Part shown: positions 23,767-34,682 of the stretch, piece by piece | How the letters are laid out: every line of letters starts with the position of its first letter | Numbering within the stretch: the stretch's first letter is position 1 | Assembly: GCA_008921705.1 (NCBI GenBank) | Contig: VFFE01007649.1 | Coordinates: forward strand, 1,025,548-1,089,547 | Reading direction: 5' to 3' | Source of the DNA: Burhinus oedicnemus | Lineage: Eukaryota; Chordata; Aves; Charadriiformes; Burhinidae | DNA: 64,000 bases | Notes under the pieces: model-generated | What the model was told of the DNA's origin: nothing | The model's database searches: none | What the model saw: only the letters and a program-made list of their open reading frames with translations | Translations under genes and position numbers: made by a program

Positions 23767-25604
23767 TACTCAAATCAGCAAAACGTTGTATTTGGGGATC
23801 CAACGTTGCAGGTCCTGTGGGAGTCTCAAATTACAAAACACTGTAAATCTATAGAAAAAGTTGTACAGAAATCTATAGAAATAGGAACAATTAGGAAAAA
23901 GCATGGTAGGAGGCTGGTTTCCTTCAGAAAGTATAGCAACAATTCCTAGCAAATCTTTTAAGGTTTTGAAAACTTATCTTTTTTTTATGTTTAGCTCTGT
24001 GGATATTTTTCATTATGACCTCTGAGAAGTACAGTTTAAAAGGAGTGTCTGAATCCAGAGGTAAGAGGAGAAGAAAGTCAAATTCAGAAATAATAGCTTA
24101 TGCCATACTTATTAGTATCATAGAAACCTCTACATACCTTTTGAAACCCTGCTGACTTTGGCAGCGATTTCTGTAGTCATACACTGTATGTAATAAGAAG
24201 CAGTGAAATAATCCTTTAAGATAAGAAGAGACTTTTACATTCATTGTAATGATGATATTTTGTCCAATCCACATCTACTAAAAAGATGTCTATTTCTTCT
24301 TGATTGAAGATAAGGAAGTCTTTTGTTTTCAAGTAAACTGATGATACGTTTCACAATAAATGCTTAACAATTTTTAATGGTTCAAATATTTCTCAAATTT
24401 TAGACACAGTGACCAAAACACAGAAAATTGAAGACTCAGACTTTGAGTTATTTAGAATACAGAGATCTGCTAAGCACATTAGAGGAAATGGATCTCTTCT
24501 GGTTTACTGACCCTTTATTTGTGCTCTGACAAATACAGGAAAATAACAGTTTTTAACATCTGTACCATCTAGGAATAATATAGCTGACAGTGGTGTACCT
24601 GAATTGATTAGACTTTGGTCCACAGTCCATTGAAGATATAGGACGTCTTCCTCTTAACTTGACAACATGTTTTTTTCACAATCAGTGATAACATTCAGAT
24701 TGTGGCTTTCACTGTTAGTCTCACTTTCTTGTATAAAAACCTGTAGAAATAATAACTGTAACATGGATCATCTGTAAGTTTCTTGTGGTATCAGTTTCCT
24801 ATATCAGAACATATTATTCTCCAATTACCTTGTACAGTTTTGTACTATATGGTAACCATATTGCTTCCACATTGCAACTTCTGCTGTAAGTGAAATACAC
24901 TTGTACCTGTTAATCTTGCCTCTGTACTGATAGCAATATGTAAATAAAATGTAGATTATCCAAATGTTAACAAAACTTGAAACATAAAATATGTAGACAG
25001 AACAAACTTAAGTCAGTCTTTAATTTTGGTTAACTGCTCAAGGTCAGTTTACATGCTCTTCATTCATTCTGTTGACTTCAAAATGAACTTAAATTAACTT
25101 AGTTCTTGAATTTACATAAGAAATTGAAATAGCTACTTCAGAAAGGGCCTTTGTTCATAGTAGCTGAATAATTTCTATCTCTTTCTTCCATTTCAAGGTT
25201 TTATGCTGTGTTGATGGCAGATTGGAAGCTATAGTTGAATAAATCATGACTACAACAGTAAGAAACTTTTAATGACTTATTGTATCATGTGAAATTTTTT
25301 TAAATTATTATTTGACAACCTAACTTCCTAACACCACAAACTAATTTCACAGATGTATTTATGAAATACTCTATCAATACCCAGTTGGCTTAATGTGTGA
25401 ACACCTGTGGTAGAGACAAGCAAGGTACTGTTTATGAAAACATTAAAGAAAAAGCATGTTGATGTCTTTATACTTGCTGTCCTAGGATGGAATAATACAT
25501 CTATATTACTTTGACAAAGTTTGTTTATCCTGAACAAATCAATGGGTTGATTCCCTTTAGACTTTGGTAAGTACTGTCTTAGCAAGACAAAAAAAAAGCT
25601 ATAG
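23767..25604. other. AT-rich unique sequence, no gene recognised
   Basis: No gene or element is recognised. Open frames are below 86 codons and lack domains. Confidence 0.55.
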
Positions 25605-27726
25605 AGCTATAGAAACATTAGGTTGCTCAAGGAACTAGTTAGTAAGGTTCCCTCGGAATCTACTTTTTGAGTCTAATGGTGTCCACAAATGCCGATCACT
25701 TTTAAGAACTCAGGAGTAGGTGTGTTAGAAGTCATGCAAGAGGGGTAGAAGGCTGGCTTGGCTGAACAGGGATCTGCTCTGGAACTTAGATGGAAAAATA
25801 AAGTATATAGACTGTGTAAGCAAGGTCAGGCTATGCAGGAGATCTACAGAGTTGCTCTTCACCACTCTAGAGAGAGAATTCATACAGCCAAAGCTCAGTT
25901 GGAGTTGAAGCTGGCCAGCATGGTGGTGGATAAGAAAAAATGGAGGGTTTAAGTATGTTGACAGCAAAAGGAGGGCTAAAGAAATATTGGTCTGTTACTT
26001 GATAAGGTTGATCGCCTCACAAATATGGATGAATATAAAGCAGAGATATTTAATGCCTTCTTTACTTCTGTCTTTAACACCAATGATGGGCCCTGGGACT
26101 GCTGGAGCCCTGGGTTGGAAGGTCAGGAGTGGGAGAGTTATAAGCTCCCAGCTGACTTTGAATCGGTACAGGATTTGCTGCTGCAACTGAATGTACATAA
26201 GTCTATGGAGCCCGATGGGATCCATCCCAGGTTAGTGAAAGAGTTTACTGATATTACTGCAAGACCTACCTTAGTTATTTGTCAACAGTCTTGGGAATCT
26301 AGAGAGGTCCCAGTCTGCTGGAAGCTGGCAAATGTTATTCCATTTTTCAAGAAGGGCAGGAAAGAAGACCTTATTAATTATAGGCCTGACAATCTCACTT
26401 TGGTGCTTGATAAAATTATGGAGAAGATTATTCGGGGAGTTATTGAAAAACACTTGAAAGAAAATGCAGAGATTGGTCAAAGCCAACATGGATTCATGAA
26501 GAGAAAGTCATGCCCTACTAAATTAATATCCTTTTATGACAAGGTTACCTGCCTAGTGGAAGAAGGGAAGGCAGTGGACATGGGGTTTTTGGATTTTACC
26601 AAAGCTTTTGATGCTATGTCTCACAGTATCCTTCTGGAAAAAGTGTCCAGCATATGGCTAAGCATGCACACAATATGATAAGTGATAGGCTGAAGGGTCA
26701 TGCCCAAAGAGTTGCAGTAACTGGGGTAACATCTGGCTGGCAGCCAGTCACTAGTGGTGTTCCCCAGAGCTCAATCTGAGAGCCAGTTCTCTTCAATGTT
26801 TTCATTAATGACCTGGACACAGGAGTTAGGTCACACTAAGTAAGTTTGCTGAAGATATTAAATGAGGAGGAGCCATTGATTCCCTTGAGAGTAGAGAGAA
26901 CTTACAGAGAGATCTTGATAGATTAGAGTGCTGGTTAATCATCAATCATATGAAATTTAACAAGAACAAATGCTGGATTCTGCACCTGTGACAGTGTAAT
27001 CCTGGATGCCTCAATGTATATATAGACCTGGGGACAAGAGGCTGGAGTGCAGCTGTGCAGAAAGTGATCTGGGGGTTTTGGCTGATGGTAAGCTCAATAT
27101 AAGCCAATAATATGCCCCGGCAGCCAGAAGGGCCAGCTGTGTCCTGGGGTGCATTAAGCACAGTATAGCTTAACAGTTGAAAGAAATTATTGTCTCACTG
27201 ATCATTGGTGCTGCCTCACCTTAAGTTCTAGGTGCAGTATCAGGCTCCACAATATAAGGATACAAAAATATTAGAATGTTTCCAAAGGAGGGCAACACAG
27301 ATGGTGAAAGGATGAGAAAACATGAGTTACGAGGAGCAGCTGAGGATACTAGGTTTGTTCAGATTAGAGGAGACTGAGAGGTGACCTCACTGCTGTCTAC
27401 AACTTCCTTATGACAGGGAAAAGAGAGGGAGGTGCTGATCTCTTCTCTTTGGTGTTCAGTAATCGGATGCGAGGGGATGGCCTAAAGCTGCATCAGGGGA
27501 AGATCAGATTGGATATTAGGAAAGAGTTCTTCACTGAGGGGGTGGTCAATCACTAGAACAAGCTCTCCAGGGTCATGGCCCCAAGCTTGTCAGTGTTTAA
27601 GAATTGTTTGGACAACACTTTTAGATATATAGTTTAACCTTTAGGCTGTCCTGTGCGGAGTCAGGAGTTGAACTTGATGACCCTCATGCGTACATTCCAA
27701 CTCATGATATTCTATGATTCTCTGAT
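25605..27726 (+). mobile_element. CR1 LINE, 5'-truncated, linker to 3' end
   Basis: This is a copy of about 2.1 kb of an avian CR1 non-LTR retrotransposon. It starts in the ORF2 linker downstream of the endonuclease, runs through the reverse transcriptase and the 3' UTR, and ends with the typical terminus (GATATTCTATGATTCTCTGATA). Linker residues are visible from about 25758 (LELRWKNKVYRLCKQGQAM) and then, after a frameshift near 25950, as YVDSKRRAKENI. The RT core lies at 26025-26678. The remainder to 26990 is broken by stops. The 3' part carries the usual late CR1 words (TACGAGGAGCAGCTGAG near 27330, GATTGGATATTAGGAAAGAG near 27507). The 5' limit is where similarity fades and could be 25605-25740. 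The copy is dead but moderately preserved. Confidence 0.9.
26025..26678 (+). pseudogene. CR1 ORF2 reverse-transcriptase fragment
   Basis: This is the longest coding-like stretch in the plus-strand CR1, 217 codons. In order it shows the N-terminal RT region (SMEPDGIHPRLVKE, residues about 60-75), the fingers block (ANVIPFFKKGRKEDLINYRP, about 102-122), the QSQHGFMKRKSC block (about 155-167), and motif A as LDFTKAFDAMSH (about 190-202), where both motif A aspartates are kept. The frame then runs off into unrelated residues at about 205. Downstream, in other frames, come the VPQ motif, changed to VPQSS and followed by a stop (about 26759-26780), and motif C as FAED at 26845-26856 where CR1 has FADD. 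Loss of the first aspartate of the catalytic pair, together with the frameshifts, makes the enzyme inactive. In life the CR1 protein would nick DNA and copy its RNA by target-primed reverse transcription. Confidence 0.88.
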
Positions 27727-27748
27727 ACAATGCTTTGCATACCTATTC

Positions 27749-27766
27749 TTTTTTTTTTTTTTTTTT
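27749..27766. repeat. Poly-T run (18 T)
   Basis: Eighteen T residues lie 22 bases beyond the end of the plus-strand CR1. CR1 elements do not use poly-A tails, so this is probably an independent tract and not part of the insertion. Confidence 0.85.
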
Positions 27767-27882
27767 CCATTCAGTGGTTTGTACTTAGAGATTTTTGAGT
27801 GCTTCAGCATTAAAGCTCCTCTTAGATAAGAACTTTGATGTATAGTCTCATGCTGTTTGGAAAATCAAACTGCTAAACAACA

Positions 27883-28380
27883 CAGTCACAGAACAGCTGA
27901 AATTTGAAGGTGCATTCAGAGATCATTTTGACCAACCTCCTGTGTTCAAGCAGAGTCAGCTACAGCACGTTGAAAATGGTCATGTTCAGTCAGGTTTTGA
28001 ATATCTCCAAGGCCAGAGATTCCACACCCTCTCTGGGTAACCTGCTTCAGTGTTGAACCAACGTAAAAAAGTGTTTCCGTACATTCAAATGGACATGTGT
28101 TTTGATTTGTGCTGGATATCACTGAGAAGATTTTGGGTCCCTTGTCTTATCCATGTGTCCCCTGAACATTCTGTTCTCCAAGCTGAACAGTCACAGCTCT
28201 TTCAACCTTTCCTCATATGAGTGGTGCTCCATCACCCTCATCATCTTTATGGCCCTTCACTGGACTGGCTCCAGTATGCCAGTATGTCTTTTTTGTACCG
28301 GAGAGTCTAGAACTGGACACAGCACTGCAGGTGTGGACTCATCAGAGTCTTATTAAGAAGTAAAGCTGAAGGGCAATGAA
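27883..28380 (-). mobile_element. CR1 LINE fragment, 3' region
   Basis: On the minus strand this is about 500 bp of the CR1 3' end. On the plus strand one reads CAGTCACAGAACAGCTGAAATTTG at the terminus, then CATGTTCAGTCAGGTTTTGAATATCTCCAAGG, TCTCCAAGCTGAACAGTCACAGCTCTTTC and AGAACTGGACACAGCACTGCAGGTGTGGAC, all in the expected order from 3' to 5' of the element. It stops at about 28380 in the last part of ORF2, so it is 5'-truncated. It lies inverted relative to its two CR1 neighbours on either side. Confidence 0.92.
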
Positions 28381-29868
28381 CAAATGACATAAGCATTTGT
28401 CTTACATGAGCTCAGTTTGGTTTCCACCTTCTGACATTTATCAGTGAAATTGCTTACAAATTGCCTACCTCTGACAGACATTTTGAAATAGTTGCAAAGA
28501 AAGTACATCAACTAGCAGCTATCTTTTGGGGGAATTAATATGTAAACTGAATGTCATACCACCCTGCTTTGAGCTCTGCTTTGAGCTGTATCAGTGGTTT
28601 GTGGTGTATCAGCACGCTAAGAAAAGAAACATGGCTAAGGGAAAAGCTGGGTCATTGTTTCCCCAACTCATTATATTAATCGGTCTGGCTTATAGGAAGA
28701 CAGAACTGTAAGCTATTAGATAGAGAAGATCTTTAAAAATATCATAGTGGCAAAAGCTTAATTCTGTTTTCAAGACATTATCCAACAGTGGTTTCCATTC
28801 TCTGATTGTCTTTTTTGTTTTCTTCCCATCCCTTTTGCTTTCAGCACAGGACTGCAGGCTGTCTTGCAATTGAATATTCGTTGATATACATTTTTACCCA
28901 TCAGCAATACAGATTTTAAAATCAGTGTTAACTGTCAATTTTGTTGATGATGCACAAGGCAGAATAGAGCACAGCTTGTGGTTTTACAGCTTTTTGTCAG
29001 CAGTATTGACAGCAGTAAAACCCTGAAGCAGAACCTACACAGGAAGCAGATATGTGAACTAACAAGATGTTATTTTTAGAGTTTCTTTTCTAGCTCATAG
29101 CTTTTTACTGGCCATATTTTAACTGGTCCATTGCCAACATAAAAAATATAATATTTTATATCTGTAATCAAACAGACATTTGGGAACTATCTGACCCAGT
29201 AATATAATTCTCCTTCTGTCTCAATACAAGTACACCTAATTAAATACTCCAGTTTTCCCCCAATAACAGACATGTTTAAGCTTTGACCAGTCAATAAGCC
29301 TTATATTAAGCACAGGTTTTTGATTATACAGCAAAAAAAAGGAATGAGAGAAAAAGAAGGGGGGGAAGCTTACATTTTAATGACTTTGAAACATTTTATT
29401 TTTTTCTCAAATTATATTTAAAAATGAAGCCTAGTTATAGAAGTAAAAAACCCCACGTCTTGAACGAATATTTTTTTCTCTTATAAAATAGTAACTTCAG
29501 TTTTCTAAACTGTTAACCACAATACTGACTGGGGTAATATTTTGAAGTTTTCATTACTCGCAATAGCAAATTTTAAGAATGTTAAGAATGTAGGTGATGG
29601 TTTTAGTTTTCACATACTTAATAACTAAATAGCAAACCTTTAATGACAAGCTCTTTTATGAATCACTAACAAATCTAATCTAGAAATTTCACTTTATTGC
29701 TTATATCTGTTAAACATTTGATCATACTTTGTTTAGCCAACATGAGAATCCATATTTTATGAACATGCCTGCTTTCCTTGAAGAGAAGGAATACAGCAGT
29801 GACAATAGTGTTGCACGTTTTCACATCATAGCTCTAGAATTGTTTATGTGGATGTGATGTGTTCTAGG
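28381..29868. other. AT-rich spacer between two CR1 copies
   Basis: No gene or element is recognised. It includes an A-rich GGAATGAGAGAAAAAGAAGG purine run near 29.34 kb. Open frames are below 70 codons. Confidence 0.55.
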
Positions 29869-29869
29869 A

Positions 29870-30404
29870 TGCTTTATTCAGCACCAGAGATACCACATTG
29901 GGAGTGCTTGTGTCAAGTTCTGGGCTCCTCAGTACAAGAGAGGCATGGGCATAGTGGAGGGAATCCAGTGAAGGACCACAAAGATGAATAAGGGCATGTG
30001 TCCCATGAGGAAAGGCTGAGAGAACTGGGACTGTTTAGCCTGGAGAACAGAAGGCTCAGGGGGGGAATCCCATGAACGTTTGTAAATACCTGAAAGGGAG
30101 GGTGCAAAGATGATATAGTCAGGCTCTTTTCAATGGTGCCCCGTGACAGGACAAGACATAGTGAGCACAAACTGAAACACAGAAGGTTCCCTCTGAATGT
30201 TAGGAAACACTGCTTTACTGTGTGGCTGACTAAGCACTGGCACAGGTTGCCCATGGAGTCTCCATCCTTGGAGATATTTGAAAGCCACCTGGATACAGTC
30301 CTGGGCAACTGGCTCTAGGTGATTCTGAGCAGGCAGTGTGGACAAGATGAACTCCAGAGGTCCATTCCTCTGGAGATCCTTCCTCAACCATTCTGTGATT
30401 CTGA
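29870..30404 (+). mobile_element. CR1 LINE fragment, 3' region
   Basis: About 535 bp of CR1 in plus orientation. It begins in the last part of ORF2 (TCTGGGCTCCTCAGTACAAGAGAGGCATGG near 29920), passes through GAGAACTGGGACTGTTTAGCCTGGAGAA (about 30020), CACAGAAGGTTCCCTCTGAATGTTAGG (about 30180) and GTTGCCCATGGAGTCTCCATCC (about 30247), and ends in CATTCTGTGATTCTGAAG. The 131-codon minus-strand open frame at 29913-30308 is simply the antisense of this element. The copy is less diverged than the relics at 15.5 and 22 kb. Confidence 0.92.
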
Positions 30405-30606
30405 AGTTATCATCAAAATTTCCTAATATCTCCCATTATAATTTCAAATTTTCTTCAAACTTCAAGCATCAAGTGAAATCCCTGTTGGGGTATCTGCTTC
30501 TGAATAATGACATTATGATTAAAATAAAAAAGAAATTATAATAATAAAAAAGAACAGAGCTCAGAATCTTAGTGAACAAGGTTAAAGGAAAATGTATTGG
30601 TTTGCA

Positions 30607-30690
30607 GGGAGGGAGAGAAGGAGAGAGGGAAAGAGGGCAAAAAGGAGAAAGGGAGAGAGGGAGAGAAGGAGGGAGGGAGTAAGGAAGACA
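30607..30690 (+). repeat. GA-rich polypurine tract
   Basis: About 84 bases of almost pure purine (GGGAGAGA, GGAGGGAGGG words), broken by only a C and a T. It generates spurious P/S/L-rich minus-strand frames. Polypurine mirror tracts of this kind can adopt triplex structure. It starts 200 bp past the end of the 30.4-kb CR1. Confidence 0.85.
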
Positions 30691-32153
30691 CAATAATAAT
30701 ATGAAATGAGACAGAAGAAAAAAACTTGTGCCCAGATTTGTTCAACCACAGCCCCATAGACCAAAGAGGTCAGTAACCTGACTGAAGCCCCAAGGGTTAC
30801 ATGGATGTCATGGAGCAGAATGTCACCCTGCCTGGTTTGTTAGGCATGCAGATGGTGGCTGTTGAGAGCACACTCCAGAACAACTTGTACAGTACAGTAG
30901 CAAGGCAAGCCACTAATCATATATTACTCAGTTAATCAATCATTCACCTAAAAATGAACAGATGGCACAATTCAGAAAGAGTCAATTACAAGTGTACAAA
31001 AGGGCTCATCAGTATTTCCAGTCTATCCTTGCAGTCTATAAAATAGACTTGTCTGTTTTATGGATTGGCTAGCTGTTCACCGTCAAATTGAATTCACTGT
31101 CATGCTTATCTCTTTAGAAAGATAATTTAAAATGAATGTATCACTAATAAATTAATTATCCATAAGCTCAGATAAAAATTAAGTCAATAATAAACAAAGC
31201 CAAGTTAAACTAAAGGAACTTGGGGAGCTCCTGTAAGAAATTAATAGAGTGATCAGTTCCAACAGTTCTTACAGTGATAACACAAAGATGGGTGATGGCC
31301 TTAACTTGATGTTATTGCCAGGGAGACTGCAAGGTGCAGCACACTGGATGAATTAGTCCATCAAACCTCTAACATAAAATAAGGAGACTCTGGAATTTGA
31401 TTTGTAGCCTTAGTCCTAAAGCACTCCCATGAAAGTTTTTCAGGCTCCTAAAACTCTGACTCCAGACATGTCCAGAATCAGTTCAGTTTCACGGAGTATC
31501 CTATTACCCATCTTTCCCTCATTATCATCAGGCTTCACACATTGACTACAGGTCTTTGTAAAGAAGCTGTTCCATAAAGTAAACTCTCAGTAGTAGTGTA
31601 CAAAATGTGATGGCAAGAAATATTTACCTTTAGTGTGACAAAGTGATTGCCACCTTCTCATAAATGACATTTTAAATCAAATAACCATTGGTTGAAACCT
31701 CTGAAAGGGACAGGAATACTATTCAACCACAAAAAGCAGAAAGCTCAAAATTAATTATGAAATCATGTTCATTCTTGTTCCTGTGCTTTATTTGGGAGGA
31801 GTAAACCAGGAACAAGTTATCCTCCAAGGCTTAATGAGGTTTCACCATGCAAAGTGAAAGAACAATCTTAGATTTTTTTGGTAGGGGCACTGAATCTGGA
31901 CATCCCATGTCTTCCTATTCTGTTCTATTAACCTATGAAGGAATATCAGTGGCTTCAGCTGCAAGGTAGATCAAGCCTTTACGTTTTGAAAGAAATGTCC
32001 TAAGGACTTCAGGACAGTGTATGTGGCTCTGGATCCTGCCTGGATGTCATACTATCACTAAACAGAGAAGGTAAAATCTGTCACAGATGGTCAGACTAAA
32101 TTTTAACAACTCCATTGCTTCATCTTAAATAGTGGCACAACAGCAAAAGTTCT

Positions 32154-32210
32154 TTCTTTTTTTATTTTTTTTATTTTTGGTTGGTTTGGTTTTGTGCTTT
32201 TTGTTCTTAA
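32154..32210. repeat. T-rich and T/G-rich low-complexity tract
   Basis: T runs are followed by GGTTGGTTTGGTTTTG. It is the same type as the tracts at 5.0 and 38.1 kb. Confidence 0.75.
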
Positions 32211-33989
32211 AGGCAGAGGCAAGTAAGTTGTCATGCTTCCCTTAGACTCAGTGACACACAAGGTACTTTCAATCCTGTGCTCTTATTAAGTCAATACAAG
32301 TTTTTCTCTGGACTTCAATGTATAATAGCCTGAAATCTTTACAAGCAAGGTGGAAGAGGAGATTGAAACTTGAGTGTTATATAGTGTAATCCTTCTTCAG
32401 CCCATGTTATAACAATTGCTCACAACCATATTGCGCTCTTTTCAGAAAAATGACTTGCGAGGGAATACATCTAAAATCTGTGTCAAGAAGAACATAGGTA
32501 TCATATGGTTTATAAGTGGTTCATTCTTCAATGTATCTGCTCTGATAAGAAGTGTTGATTCAGTATTGCTGGAACCTGAATGTACCAGTATTTGGGAGGC
32601 TAGCTATTCCAAATGTTATATGGAGGCTACTAAAATGTGCCCTCCAGCTGTATATATTAAGGCCAAAAGAGAGACATAATATGCTAATACAATTTTTAAA
32701 TCCAAAAATTGAAATGTATTTGCTTAATTAATCAATATTTTCCTCCAAACACTGACCTCTATTTTGGAGATGAAAATAGAAAGGCTAGAGTACAAAACGT
32801 GTTACCATTAACCCTGTAATGAAATTACTTCAACTGCCAATTTATAGTTTGCTCAGGTATCATTTGGTAAGTCGTAACTGTATGTCTGAAAATAGTTTTT
32901 TCCAGAACTTGCAATAAGATCCTTAGTTTTTCACCTGCAATCTTCCTGACACACAGAAGATAAGAAATACTAAAAAAAAACCCCTGATACTGTTTGCATA
33001 TCTCTGTATGAATTTAGGTACTTACAAATGAGAATGGAGAAGGTATTTTTAAAGTCTTTTCCTTTCTTCTTTTTTTATACTTCATTCTTCTTCTAGGTGT
33101 GAGTACCTTCAGTTACAGATTTCTTCTAATTTCCTAGCTGCATTTTGCAAATCACTCTCAATGAAAGCACATTTTTCATGGGCTTTATTTCCAACCAAAC
33201 TACCAATACTCACTGGAGCAATTATCAGTATTATTTCCTTCTGCCACACAAGTTCTGCTCACTGGGGTCTCTGACTGTGAAAAGTTATACATCATATTGT
33301 TCTAGTCTGAGATCTATTCTGACCAGAGTAGAATAAATGGGCAATCATCTTTGTAAGAGAGTAACACAGATTTCTCATTGATTTTTAAAGACTTGAGCCA
33401 TGGCCTGACTACAGTATTGGAGTCTGGCTTTTGGATTTAGGAAGACCAGTTTCTGTTACAATGTATTCTTACCAAGGGATTTCCTAGGGCTTATTCTGAA
33501 CTGGTCAGACTGAACAGCTACAATCCTTCTAAATTTTTAAATACTTTGTGTTACATGAGTGTATATTAGTGTCACTATGTGTGCTGCAGTAAAATCAATT
33601 AAATACTTTGTTAAGGTAAAAAAAAAAGAGAGCTTATCATAAAAATAAATCCATATAAGTTTTATGCTGCAATAAGTTACTGATGGACTCCTGATTGCCT
33701 AAGACTGATATGTAATTCAGGTTTTGCCTTACTGAAATTTAGTCACTTGGCTACTTGCATTCTTTCTTCTCCATAGAGACAAGCAACAGCCACAGAAGGC
33801 TTGTAGGGAGTTTATTCAACCTTGTTTAAGATGAGTGTCTCTTTTCCATTGAGGATGCAAGAAATATTAGCTCCTCTGTTTCCAGCTGTGCTACAATTTA
33901 AAACACATTTCAGAAGAATGCTCTGGCCAAGTTGCCACTTTTCACCCCTCCTTTTCTAGGATGAGCAGCTGTATAGGCAGGAATACAAG

Positions 33990-34215
33990 GCTACTTTTTT
34001 CTAAACCGTTTCAGGAATGCACTCTAGCAATCATGCCATATCTGCAAAGTTCTTTTTCATTTCACATCTCTCTCTTTTTCTGTATCCTCCCCNNNNNNNN
34101 NNNNNNNNNNNNGTTCTAAGATCAAGTCAATTGATGGCACACACTTTGATACAGTCATGAAATGCATTGTATTTCTGTCTTGTGTCACGTCTGGTACTAA
34201 ATCTGAGTACACAGC
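33990..34215. repeat. Copy 1 of a diverged duplication (480-bp offset), interrupted by a gap
   Basis: GCACTCTAGCAATCAT at 34019 recurs exactly at 34499, and similarity continues. Both copies go on to a CTTT-rich pyrimidine stretch, then AAGATCA(A)GTTCAA, then a region of about 95 bases with matching landmarks (GTGTCACGTCTGGTACTAAA against ATGTATCATATTTTGTATTAAA). Identity is exact at the start and falls to roughly 60% by eye. The 20-N gap lies inside this copy. Confidence 0.65.
34093..34112. other. Assembly gap, 20 N
   Basis: Twenty undetermined bases follow CTCTCTCTTTTTCTGTATCCTCCCC. The length looks like a placeholder. Comparison with the second copy of the duplication, where only about 10 bases separate the same landmarks, suggests the true missing sequence is short. 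A 73-codon minus-strand frame that runs through the gap is an artefact. Confidence 0.98.
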
Positions 34216-34469
34216 CTGGAAAACCTGGAAAATGAGCAGACTGCATAAACCATCTGGAATGTGGAGACTGTTAGCCACATAAGTACAGCCAAGGTTTGGG
34301 CAGACCGGATCTTACTCTCTAAGAAAGCTCATGAAGGCATATATATTTACCACAGGAAGTTACATGGGAAAGATGCAGTGAATCATTCTGTTTCTTCATG
34401 GTAACTATTAATCACTGTCACTTCTACATGAGATAAGAGACAACCCATTTACTTCACACTTACACAGTC

Positions 34470-34682
34470 CCTCTCTGGCTCCAACGTATTACGTTAATGC
34501 ACTCTAGCAATCATACTGAAACTCCTAAGTGCCTTTTTAAGTCACATCTTTCTATCTTTCTCTTCATCTACCTTACATAATATGAAGATCAGTTCAACTC
34601 ATGAAAGACAGCTTTTATAAGGCTGCAGAATATATCACATCACTATCATGTATCATATTTTGTATTAAACTTGGATACAGTA
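34470..34682. repeat. Copy 2 of the diverged duplication
   Basis: This is the partner of the copy starting near 33990. It begins with the shared GCACTCTAGCAATCAT at 34499 and ends near TTGGATACAG at about 34680. It could be a local tandem duplication or two copies of an unrecognised repeat. I do not recognise the family. Confidence 0.65.

Larger units (their letters stand above)
30405..33985. other. AT-rich unique sequence, no gene recognised
   Basis: This contains a polypurine tract at 30.61 kb and a T-rich, T/G-rich tract at 32.16 kb. Otherwise it is unique-looking DNA with no recognised exon, RNA or transposon. The AT-rich stretch around 31.1-31.2 kb (TAATTAAT, AATAAACAAAG words) could bind homeodomain or Sox/Fox factors, but such words are expected by chance at this base composition. 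Confidence 0.5.

Noticed and set aside
29913..30308. 131-codon minus-strand open frame
   Set aside because: It is antisense to the plus-strand CR1 3' region, and no independent domain is visible.
31090..31200. AT-rich cluster with TAATTAAT and AACAAAG words, possible enhancer
   Set aside because: Such words are frequent by chance at this base composition. Without conservation data no regulatory claim is justified.
34057..34278. 73-codon minus-strand frame crossing the N gap
   Set aside because: It includes undetermined residues and has no domain. It is an artefact of translating through N.
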